Shown piece after piece: positions 23,301 to 27,359 of a stretch of 64,000 nt of DNA. Location of the stretch: assembly GCF_042932805.1 (NCBI RefSeq), contig NZ_CP170633.1:2914001-2978000 (forward strand), in the 5' to 3' direction. Under the pieces are notes generated by a model that was given only the letters and a program-made list of their open reading frames with translations, was not told the origin of the DNA and did not search any database. How positions within the stretch are numbered: the first letter of the stretch is position 1; each line of letters begins with the position of its first letter. The DNA comes from Ascidiaceihabitans sp029251465. GTDB taxonomy: Bacteria > Pseudomonadota > Alphaproteobacteria > Rhodobacterales > Rhodobacteraceae. The translations under genes were made by a program, and so were the position numbers.

Positions 23301-25893
23301 CGTACGTCGCAAAACAATCAAAGCTGTCGCCCGCGTTCAAAACTGCCGGCTGCAACGAACAGTCAGCGGCGGCCGCCAATTTCGCATCGTTGATCGTGAT
23401 CGGCTGGGTCGCCAGTTGGATCTGCGTGTCGCCGGAATTGGTTACCGAAAATGTGTAGGTGATCGTGTCTGTGGTCGCTGCAACGGCTGCCAAATCCGGT
23501 GTTTTGGTCAAGGTCACTGCGGGTTTCAGAACCGGCGCGATGGTTACCTGAACCTCGGGGGATTGTGTGGTGCCAGCGCTGGCCGACGCCGTGTTTTGGA
23601 CGACGCCTGCTGCAATGTCATCTGCGGTGAACGTGTATTCAGCCGTACAAGACAGCGAATTGTTGCGGCCCAAAGGCGTGTCAAAACAGTCAAATGTCGC
23701 CGGAAATTTACTGTCGGTGATCGTGATCTTGGGCGCGCCAATGTTGGAGTTGATCCGCACGTTGCCGACGTTGGTCACCTCGTAGGTGTAGATGACGGTT
23801 TCGCCGACTTGAAACTGAGCAGCGGTAATTGCCGGCGCCGTTTTGACCAACGAAATTGCAGGCTTTTGAACTGCTGGAACCGTGACGGTATCATCGTTAG
23901 ACGTGACGGTAGCCCCCGTCCCTGCCGCCGTCGCAGTTGCCGTTGCGATGTTGGTCACACCGCCACGGTTTATATCAGCCTGAAGGGTCGCGTAGTCGGC
24001 AGACGTACAGGTGATCTGGGCACCCGGCGCGATGGTCGTTTCGGTACAGGTCGCAGTCGTCTTGTCATCGGTGATCAACGGCGCATTCAGCGTGACATTG
24101 CCGGTGTTCGTCAGGACGTAGTCATAGGTCAGGTCAATTCCCACAGCCTCAAAGCTGGTGGGCGAGCTGGCGTTCAACCGTTTGTCCAGCGTCAGGCCCG
24201 TCGTGCGCGCAGCATCGACACTGGCCGTGTCCGCGCCATCCGCCGTGTTTGCACCAACCGTGATAGTCGCCGTCGCGCTGTTGTCGACCTTGCCGGTGTC
24301 GATGTCCATTTGCACAATGGTGTAGCTGGCCAAACACGTGATGGTTGCGTCCGGCGCAACAGAGCCGCTTGGACAAGTCGCGCCATTTGTCAAAACATCC
24401 GTGACAACGGGTGCGGCGGGAAATGTCACCGTGCCAGTGTTTTTGATCTTGAATGTGTAATCGATCACATCGCCAACCGCGTCGTAATCAGCGGTCGTCG
24501 CGGTTTTCGTGAAATCCATGCTCAGAACCGGCGTCGCGCCTGGAATTGTGACCACGCTGGTGTCGGTTTCGTTCGGACCACTTGGGGGCGTGCCGACAAC
24601 TGTCGCCGTATTGCTAAGCTCGGTTGCGTTGGTCGCAAAGGCGTCAATGTCAGTTTGCTTGACCGTGTATGTGCCCGAACAGGTTTGTTCTGCATTCGGT
24701 GCCAAATCCCCGATCGTACAGGACAACGCAGGGATCAACGGATCCGTGACTTTGACTGATGTCAGGGTGACGTTGCCTTCGTTTTTGACCTTGAACGCGT
24801 ACGGAACAGAGGTGCCCACAGCGCCGAATTCAGCGAGCGTGGTCGTCTTTTCAAGGCTGATCCCTGGTGATTGCGTCGGGCCGTCGACTGTTACTGTGTC
24901 TTGCAGCGCACCGAGCGTGCCAAAATCGGGAACGCCGTTTGCCACCGCGATGTTTGTGACACTGCCGTTGTCGATGTCGTCTTGGGTGACCGAATATGTG
25001 CCTGTGCATGTCGCAAAATCGGCGGTGCCACCGGGGTTGGTGTCTTGGATGACAGTTTTATCGCAGGAAACAGTCGAAATTTTATCATCTGCAACAGACA
25101 GTTGGCGGATTGGAACCGATCCGATGTTCGTGATGATGTAGCTGTACGCAATAGCCTCGCCGACGGTCGTAAAATCCGTTTTATCCGCTGTTTTCTCAAG
25201 GCTATAGCCCGGAGCAACGGTCACAATGTCGGTGTTACTGAGCGTTGGGCCACGGCGAAAATCCCAATAGTTGTCGTTAGGGTCATCATCGCGAACCTGC
25301 GAAACGGTCTGGCCGGTCGACAGAATATTCGACAATAACGCTGAGTTCGTGGACGAAAACCAGCCGGTGTCATACGTCCGGTTGCCAAAACCAATGCCCG
25401 AGCTGATCAGCTGCGTGCCGTCAAGGTTGGTGTTTTGCGTCGGGATGTTCGTCCAGTTGCCAAGGTTAAATCCATTGATCAGCAGATCAATGTTGTTGGC
25501 ATCAAACTGGCCTGCTTGGGTGTCGCCATCATAGGCTGTGAACCGGACGTAAATGTTGGAAATCGAACCACCAAAATAGGTCGCGCAAGTGCTGAACCCA
25601 CAATCCAGACTGATCGGATCATTGATGGTAAATGGGTTGCCGCGAAAACGCGTTGGCTGCCCGTTGCTGTTGAATCCGCGAAACGCGCCCGTGGGGTTCG
25701 AGAACTGAAAATATGAGTTACCGTTTGCCCCGACCAACACGATCGCGACGCCGCCTGCTTCGGGGTAATCGGCCGGTAGCGTCAGTGTTGTTCCGGGAAC
25801 AGAGCGGGTGAATTGGGTCGCGTTGGCTGTTGTTGCAATCACCGCAAACGCCATCGCGACGACGCCGGCACTTAGCTTTTTCAAGTAGCTCAT
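8374..25893 (-). CDS. giant secreted DUF11-repeat protein, ~5,839 aa
   Basis: One uninterrupted 17.5-kb frame. ATG 25893 is preferred over the TTG one codon earlier. A signal peptide (LSAGVVAMAFAVIATTANA) precedes a unique N-terminal domain (about 27-225). From about 228 to 5,330 are some 42 tandem Ig-like repeats of about 105-140 aa, each with a lead strand like ALSIEKT, a central TNTGNVTL and a late VTQxDLDxG ... NxATA. These are hallmarks of DUF11/'conserved repeat domain' proteins. Then come a calcium-type acidic stretch (DADNDGVVDN, RDGDGIPDN; about 5,344-5,378), a further DUF11 copy (about 5,515), an SdrB/Cna-B-like domain (GKVFDDRNRNGYQD; about 5,650) and a basic C-terminal segment of about 90 aa. 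It is probably a very long, stiff surface fibre or adhesin. There is no enzyme motif, LPXTG signal or RTX nonapeptide array. The downstream outer-membrane barrel gene is probably its partner. Confidence 0.93.
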   Translation of the reverse strand: MSYLKKLSAGVVAMAFAVIATTANATQFTRSVPGTTLTLPADYPEAGGVAIVLVGANGNSYFQFSNPTGAFRGFNSNGQPTRFRGNPFTINDPISLDCGFSTCATYFGGSISNIYVRFTAYDGDTQAGQFDANNIDLLINGFNLGNWTNIPTQNTNLDGTQLISSGIGFGNRTYDTGWFSSTNSALLSNILSTGQTVSQVRDDDPNDNYWDFRRGPTLSNTDIVTVAPGYSLEKTADKTDFTTVGEAIAYSYIITNIGSVPIRQLSVADDKISTVSCDKTVIQDTNPGGTADFATCTGTYSVTQDDIDNGSVTNIAVANGVPDFGTLGALQDTVTVDGPTQSPGISLEKTTTLAEFGAVGTSVPYAFKVKNEGNVTLTSVKVTDPLIPALSCTIGDLAPNAEQTCSGTYTVKQTDIDAFATNATELSNTATVVGTPPSGPNETDTSVVTIPGATPVLSMDFTKTATTADYDAVGDVIDYTFKIKNTGTVTFPAAPVVTDVLTNGATCPSGSVAPDATITCLASYTIVQMDIDTGKVDNSATATITVGANTADGADTASVDAARTTGLTLDKRLNASSPTSFEAVGIDLTYDYVLTNTGNVTLNAPLITDDKTTATCTETTIAPGAQITCTSADYATLQADINRGGVTNIATATATAAGTGATVTSNDDTVTVPAVQKPAISLVKTAPAITAAQFQVGETVIYTYEVTNVGNVRINSNIGAPKITITDSKFPATFDCFDTPLGRNNSLSCTAEYTFTADDIAAGVVQNTASASAGTTQSPEVQVTIAPVLKPAVTLTKTPDLAAVAATTDTITYTFSVTNSGDTQIQLATQPITINDAKLAAAADCSLQPAVLNAGDSFDCFATYDPTQTELDAGSVENAATASFPFTQGGVTTTITSPQVDATVPVDQNPEFTFTKSASTPTFSAVGEQITYTFTASNIGNVTYTEIIVTDPLIPALVCTFTNVAPSDAPTCTGIYNVTQADMDAEIVNNTASAAAQTAGGIGQTKTAIETVPVLPTVATTIASIVKTADKPAFSTLGEVITYTLAVKNDGTQTLTDLTVTDVLDPTYSCAIVRLLPTVTSNICTFAHTVTQADLDAGSIDNIASVSGAQITTSNFPLTLNGPVRTASFDFEKTAASGFTLANDPVEFTFAVTNTGNTTLSDVTITDTDISPAVNCVIGSILPGVTDDTTCTTTYNVTQTDVDNGQFTNTATASVTAPSGVTAPADKTSVALVQGPDENATVQIVKAFTDGVYTSATDSEVYTFTVTNTGNVTLTDLIVTDPALAGFSCTLNDLLPGAIATTCGDGTPLTAIKNFGQVDVDVASFTNTATVTGKSLAKNTAVTDDDMVTVTGPVQNPALIMTKTEGLGVPFGTLDQSIPYAFVVTNAGNMTLTGPITVADDRIASVACDATPAAGIAPLGTLNCTGTHIVTQPDLDLGKIVNKATASVTQSVVAQMVGGDTIVTVTSPEVEEEILADQDPKLIIDKRVKSGSASSYSVVGDTVTFEYVVTNAGNVTLAEDILVNDDKIAGTLTCSVADLAPLGSVTCEQIWTADQTALNDGEVTNIATADTTFDGGTVQSPSDSVTVPAVQNPSLLLVKTLDAPIPLIFDDTETLTYKFVVTNNGNVTIDGPITIADSITTAICDAVPAGGLLPTISVECAATYAITSGDLELGSTTNVATASGTFDGASVTSPSSSSIFPVDGDPALSIEKTVDPSTTSFDTLGDKLMYDFKIINSGSAGFAGDISVVDDKIGTFVCRPASLGTFNVGADFTCSAEYTVTQADLDAGFVTNEATANTLFGPQSGAPLPVVSPSDTATVLASENPALDVVKSVTSGANPAGLGDVLEYTIETTNSGNQTIAGITVTDPRIASFACTINGSATPSNVILSPTAPNNVLTCVGNYTVTQADLDAQDAVDAAAQGLPNTATVSGTDPQGASLSKSASITHPLDAPVPGLGITKTLDRFPGPEDDFSSVDEELIFVIEVENTGNVTLTSIDITDSLLVAPQTCTVGPLAPGETDDSCVVVYTVTQDDFDTQFGTADLGTAGVDNVATATAQPANPNATPEVENDNAFAEGPTRIKEFALGKSADLSEITTVGETVIYTYVVANIGNVTLTDQPVVVDDKIGTFNCGTLPSGGLLPLETVTCTQPYTVTQIDLDNGGVTNNASVTSTEVPTPALADLTIDADQKPSVTILKTPSATADVVVDQDILYTYTVTNAGNVTLTDVAVSDQHTSAAGTVALPVAGDTLTQDNNETGASVDAAANGSWDTLGAGDVVTFTATYKVTQDDVDQQVTLANTATVTANDPDNTALDPVESDATVTVAAKTPSFTVSKTGDATGLSDPVVIGDVISFEITVANTGNQTITNIVLDDDLTSDANDVLTVTDPELDRGDTDGDKELDVGETHVYTATYTVDQVGLDAGGLENTVSVSGTDPQDTPITEVLDTPVEIDIPRNPLLAVIKTAVLDAGTDGIADAGDTITYTYTISNEGNVTLFDASVTETIFSGDGPTPAPAYKSGGRAIGQGTAMDIAAGGAPVIFEAIYTLTQVDLDAGTITNQATATADDPDGTPINDLSDDDSTVGSDETVVTLNPEPGLEVVKTATPTLSTPVAVGDKIDFVITVANTGNVTLSDIVIGDTLKDAKDQPLTLTMLPTYDAGDLNNDDKINVGETWSYLASFVLTQAAIDAGGVSNSADATATLPQGGTINDVSNADTPNGDDPTDVTLDRTPKIAVIKTASVDAGSDGIVNKDDIVTYTYVVSNEGNVTLFDVAVSETTFTGSDPEPTPVLASGGADEGGDGAVLDLPVGTATMTFTATYALTQIDVDAGGIDNQATAFADDPDGTAISDLSDDDSVTGDDTTGITIAPVASLDVVKTANTSGLSDPVKVGDEIVYSITVENTGNVTLDAVTPDDTFTRRDGTALTLALGSPAGDGGVTGTLETTETWTYTATHALTQEDIDAGGVNNTVTVDAQTPANDAVSDTSDNGDDTDGNTDNDSTDVRLQAAPKLELIKRLKTGEPATFASLNEEVEFEFEVTNAGNITITAPVVINDALITSTGGTLSCAPSPIAVGASILCTGSYRVTQDDLDNGSFDNVATAVANQPVVPLVDGDPTTTEVESNEADINVTADQLPAISIAKAVKAGSPLTYAKPDDTTIFEYTITNTGNVTLTSAVSVFDDKISGTLDCGGIGLAPGGMVTCEQVWTADLQDLNDGSVTNVGTAQTTFDGDTVDEDEPASATVTALQTPLLEIAKTRTSAVPDQFDVNTVLSYSFLITNTGNVTIDGPFTVFDNLSTVDCSTAPASLDPTQTATCTSSYMIRQVDLDLGSTLNLAAASGSFDGAVVTSPTDNDIYPVGAVPALSLTKDSVPSDASFALLNDKIDYTYTITNSGGTGFNTDISIADNRFDDPIACYVDTPTTSFGIGQTATCTAQYTVTQEDLDAGFVTNEAVASTTFAPGTANETLVLSPAAIKTVDAVKDPQFTVLKSVTNGPSPAEVDDTLEYTLTAENTGNQTISGVTLVDPLIPTLTCEVDGAAAPANVVLAPGDVLTCVGMYDVTQADVDAQVLLNTATATGADPQGETITDTQDNTHPLDTPDPALVVTKTIQGAPVSGPVFTAPGEKISFVISVENTGNVTLNNLSISDNLLVTPATCTIASLAPNATNASCIVEYTTTQDDVNAQNTVDGAIVGGFTNVATATAQPANPNADPLSETGDVFVQGPERAPAFSIAKAANVSDIAAFGDSVTYTYTVTNAGNVTLFDQPVVVDDKIANVNCAPIPTTGLIPSATLICSGDYTVTQADIDAGGVTNIASVSSTEVPLPTVPGDAETSLNVPSVRTPGVSLTKEVVGSPDVVEGETITYLYRLENTGNVTLTNAIVADDHTSAAGTAALNVAGDTLLSDFAEQGNSTDAGANGTWDSLGPQDVVTFEATYVVTQGDIDAQNDLSNTATVTTTTPSGVTPPTDTKTVDLPVADADPALTVLKTADIAGLSNPPVAGETVSFSITVTNSGNQTLDTVTLVDTLKRADGTALALTTQPVLTGGDAGISGDLEVDEVWTYAATYTLIQDDIDGGGITNSVLARGVTPNGTAVSDVSDNGIPEDGEDNPTLVQVPAMPGILGLKTITSTTIAVDQTVVFAITVENTGNVTLRDVAIVSDTLLRADGTPVDLTSGPIFVSSTAGSGAGVLAPNEVATYTATYKLTQADIDAGGISNSAVVTGTPPVGSPLTDVTDDSDPADGNETTDLVIPSDPQLTLIKRLPTGAAPTYSVLGESVAFEFEVTNAGNVTLDGPFSITDPLITDAGGVITCAAGPILPDASVLCTGSYAITQDDLDLGALTNIASATDGTTTSDDETLVVPANQLPAMEVVKTAEDVTAAAFIPGLEVTYTYVVTNTGNITLEDQISISDNLIDPASITCDAFPDDGIAPLATYTCTGTYTVTADDVDLGSVTNLASATDGETTSPLVFETIPEAGVPALDIVKAAENGATFTEVGDEIEYTFTVTNAGTRAFVKDVVVQDDRLGEIICFAPMSATDVFASGDVVTCSATDTVTQEDLDAGFVTNEAFAKTIFGADDTTTTSAPVTETVDADLVPEITLLKTSTPNPVTVVGETLTYSLVATNAGNQTLTNVVVSDPLLPTLSCTVPQLLRGATLTCTDTHIVTQADIDRGQLVNIATADAVTPQGTGVSGTGSETTVMPASAPSMTLAKVASPDPFGAVGSNLSYVFTVANTGNTTLTDITVTDVMDAAFSCEIASIAPGQSDTTCTYTIQITQAQIDAGEIENTGTAKGKDPFGTDVEKSDTITTDGPAQVPSLNVTKVVLPSASALGSVVTFQLTVVNTGNVSLTPQQPQDTMQRLDGTPVTLDQPFALVSGDTDDDDKLDVTETWIYTAGRTLVQGDLNAGGLQNSATVTASGPNGQVVFDVSDNGIDNDSNTEDDKTIFTVVREPQLTVSKSAVSSGMAVGDQVTFTIAALNTGNVDLTNLGVTDTLRRFDGSAVAGVTVSPVNVPVPLNPGATATWSVVHEITQTDIDAGGLSNTATVSGDDPDNNPVSDVSADDDPNDGNLEDDATEVLISPVPSIEVLKSVTSAGVIEGEDVVFSITVRNTGNVTLTGVAVADTMTNLDGDEVTPVAIAFVGSDGDTPSPAGTLMTGETATYTATYTLTLADVDSGGLSNSATATGTTPLGGTLSDVSDNGTGTGDTPTPVQIAPMPELEVLKTAGDVFVLFPTVEQLIFTITVKNTGNVTQTGLQLVDDLSVYSAPATLLLAAYPTQVSIEGFTDGTASTTYDGVTDTNTLAGNPTLEPGETGTVTIVSTYSSAAAYPGSDNSATATSDQLSEGRTGTSVLDLADADNDGVVDNLEGTNDRDGDGIPDNEDYDPTGYFYCEDDGRILSGGGITVSGGGFSQTGTGTNGPITIIQDGSTGYFQFFATAAGNYTLTAAYPPGGTVSTARTSLGTLDATTLLPANPASLGSNEFGSTGVLTDFTAAANPFYTAFDVAAGDPYVLNNNIPLTNCATVPNVLATKTADRRTAVLGETINYTLTFVNNTSQTFTNATFVDVLPAGLLFTPGSGAVDAVATAPVVAGRRLEWSGLNIAPAQTITVTLSARVIAGAVIGPLTNQAWLEDATGTRQSNIATATVDLQPEPVFDCSDVIGKVFDDRNRNGYQDNASEPGMPGARLVSTDGTIIRTDEHGRFSVPCAALPRDLGSNYTLKLDTRTLPTGYRVTTENPRIVRLTKGKFAKMNFGVSLTNVVDIDLTATAFAKGRVAPSTALEQAVDGLLKRISKTPSSLRLSYVMDPGEQVKGARARLRAVEDMIRKKWRGQGRYKLTIERTVKRLQ
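9880..25212 (-). repeat. ~42 tandem DUF11-type coding repeats
   Basis: Degenerate coding repeats of about 320-420 nt, counted by their lead strand (pattern xLxxxKT). Most copies carry two cysteines flanking the middle (for example LSCTIGDLAP ... TCSGTY), suggesting one disulfide each. Others, such as the copies encoded near 18.7, 17.9 and 11.3 kb, lack these cysteines and carry Asp-rich loops (DTDGDKELDVGET, NNDDKINVGETW, DTDDDDKLDVTETW). The copies differ enough at the DNA level that the frame can be assembled and read. Repeat order is itself duplicated in blocks (see findings). One further copy lies beyond the acidic linker, near 9.3 kb. Confidence 0.9.
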
Positions 25894-26286
25894 CAAATCT
25901 CACACCCTTGCTACGCCGGACAACCAGCGGTTGAGAATTCATTTCAGCTACGTAAGCAATTTCTTGCCGTTTTGCGGAAGGGGGAAATTTTAAAAAGAAT
26001 TGACCGTCGCATGCCGCCCGCCCAAAAGTGGCGCATTGGCAACAACTTTGCTGGCTCTCAAAATTCGAGTTGGCCCGAGATTTTCAGACGACATCTGGAC
26101 CAAATAGCGCAACCCAAAAATAATCCAAGGCTCAATCTAAAGTTTGTTGCGGCCCAAGCACTAGACGAACCTAAAATCGTTGCAAATCAAGGGTGTCCTC
26201 GTCATATTCTGATGAATGGGACCGCAAAGGCTTGCTTTTGTTACGATTCCATCAAAAACCATGACATAAAATCAGGGAGATGAAAC
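25894..26286. other. divergent intergenic region between the giant gene and the TRAP transporter
   Basis: These 393 nt separate two divergently transcribed units. They hold no convincing ORF (a plus-strand frame at 25972-26283 has no coding character). The stretch around 25978-26003 is AT-rich (GGGGAAATTTTAAAAAGAAT) and could contribute to a promoter for the giant gene. I see no good sigma-70 pair on either strand and no TGT-N12-ACA operator. AGGGAGATGAAAC just before 26287 is the ribosome site of the TRAP binding protein. Confidence 0.6.
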
Positions 26287-27288
26287 ATGTTTGGGACCTT
26301 AAAAACCCTCGCCATCGGGGCAGTCGCAGCACTGGCCGTAACGGCAGCCTCTGCGCAAGAATTGAAATTCTTTACCATCGGGACAGGCGGCACAGCGTAC
26401 ACCTACTATCCGGTTGGCGGCGTTATCGCGAACGCGATTTCCAAACCACCAGGCTCGCGCGAATGTGGCGAAGGTGGATCATGCGGCGTTGACGGCTTGA
26501 TCGCCTCTGCCGTGTCCTCACGTGGGTCAGTCGACAACGTGAACGCAATCATTTCCGGTTTGCGCAACTCCGGTTTCGCACAATCTGACGTCGCGTACTG
26601 GGCCTACACGGGCACTGGCACGATGGAAGGCAAAGAGCCAGCCAAAGACCTGCGCACAATTGCCGCCTTGTTTGAAGAGCACATTCACCTCGTTGCACTG
26701 GCCGAAAGTGGCATCAATTCTGTCGCTGACCTAAAAGGCAAACGCGTTTCTTTGGACGAGCCGGGTTCCGGCACCTACGTCGATGCGAAACTGATCCTGG
26801 ACGCCAATGGTCTGTCCGTTGACGACGTCACCGCCGAAGCCCTTAAAGGCGGCGCTGCATCCGAAGCGTTGCGCAACGGCAAGATCGATGCGTTCTTTGT
26901 TGTGACCGGTTACCCAACGGGTTCCTTGGTCGAACTGGCCTCTGCAACAGACATCAAGCTGGTGCCAATTGATGGTGCCGGTGCAGAAGCATTGATCGCC
27001 AAATACGGCTTTTTCGCTGCCTCCGACATCCCTGAGGGCGCATATGAGGGCGTAGCAACAACTCCGACAGTTGCGGTTGGCGCACAGTGGTTCACAAATG
27101 CCAACGAAAGCGACGACCTGATCTATGAGATCACCAAAGCCTTGTGGAACGACGAAAGCCGCAAGTTGCTGGACGTGGGTCACGCCAAGGGCAAAACCAT
27201 CACGCCTGCCACCGCGTTGAACGGTGTTGGTGTGCCTTTGCACGCTGGTGCGGAACGCTTTTACAAAGAAGCTGGCTTGCTGAAGTAA
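26287..27288 (+). CDS. TAXI-family TRAP transporter solute-binding protein
   Basis: A 333-aa periplasmic protein with a signal peptide (LKTLAIGAVAALAVTAASAQ) followed directly by ELKFFTIGTGGTAYTYYPVGGVIANAIS, the TAXI-type (TRAP-associated extracytoplasmic immunogenic) opening. Later come QSDVAYWAYTG, LVALAESGINSVADLKGKRVSLDEPGSGT and a C-terminal KALWND, all usual for the family. It captures a small organic ligand and delivers it to the downstream permease. Ligands of TAXI systems vary and cannot be read here. A family-unusual pair of cysteines (SRECGEGGSCGVDG, about residues 58-71) could form a disulfide. AGGGAG precedes the ATG. Confidence 0.93.
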   Translation: MFGTLKTLAIGAVAALAVTAASAQELKFFTIGTGGTAYTYYPVGGVIANAISKPPGSRECGEGGSCGVDGLIASAVSSRGSVDNVNAIISGLRNSGFAQSDVAYWAYTGTGTMEGKEPAKDLRTIAALFEEHIHLVALAESGINSVADLKGKRVSLDEPGSGTYVDAKLILDANGLSVDDVTAEALKGGAASEALRNGKIDAFFVVTGYPTGSLVELASATDIKLVPIDGAGAEALIAKYGFFAASDIPEGAYEGVATTPTVAVGAQWFTNANESDDLIYEITKALWNDESRKLLDVGHAKGKTITPATALNGVGVPLHAGAERFYKEAGLLK

Positions 27289-27309
27289 GCCATTCAAAAC
27301 AAGATATTG

Positions 27310-27341
27310 GCCCGAGCGTAGACCCTACGCTCGGGCTTTCT
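27310..27341 (+). terminator. strong intercistronic hairpin (attenuator/terminator) after the TAXI binding-protein gene
   Basis: GCCCGAGCGTAG (27310-27321), loop ACC, then CTACGCTCGGGC (27325-27336) form a perfect 12-bp stem followed by TTTCT. It lies 21 nt after the binding-protein stop and 18 nt before the permease start. Such hairpins commonly end a share of transcripts and protect the upstream message, giving more binding protein than permease. The short T tract makes partial rather than full termination likely. Confidence 0.85.
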
Positions 27342-27359
27342 CAATCTTAAGGTGCCGCT

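Noticed and set aside
23230..24759. 509-codon plus-strand frame, and similar long frames, in the giant gene
   Set aside because: They are antisense shadows of the repeat array; the translated sequence is Arg/Cys-rich with no recognisable domain.
9880..25212. Regular spacing of similar DNA segments suggesting a CRISPR or satellite array
   Set aside because: The period is about 320-420 nt, the copies are degenerate, all are in one open frame and the similarity is protein-level.
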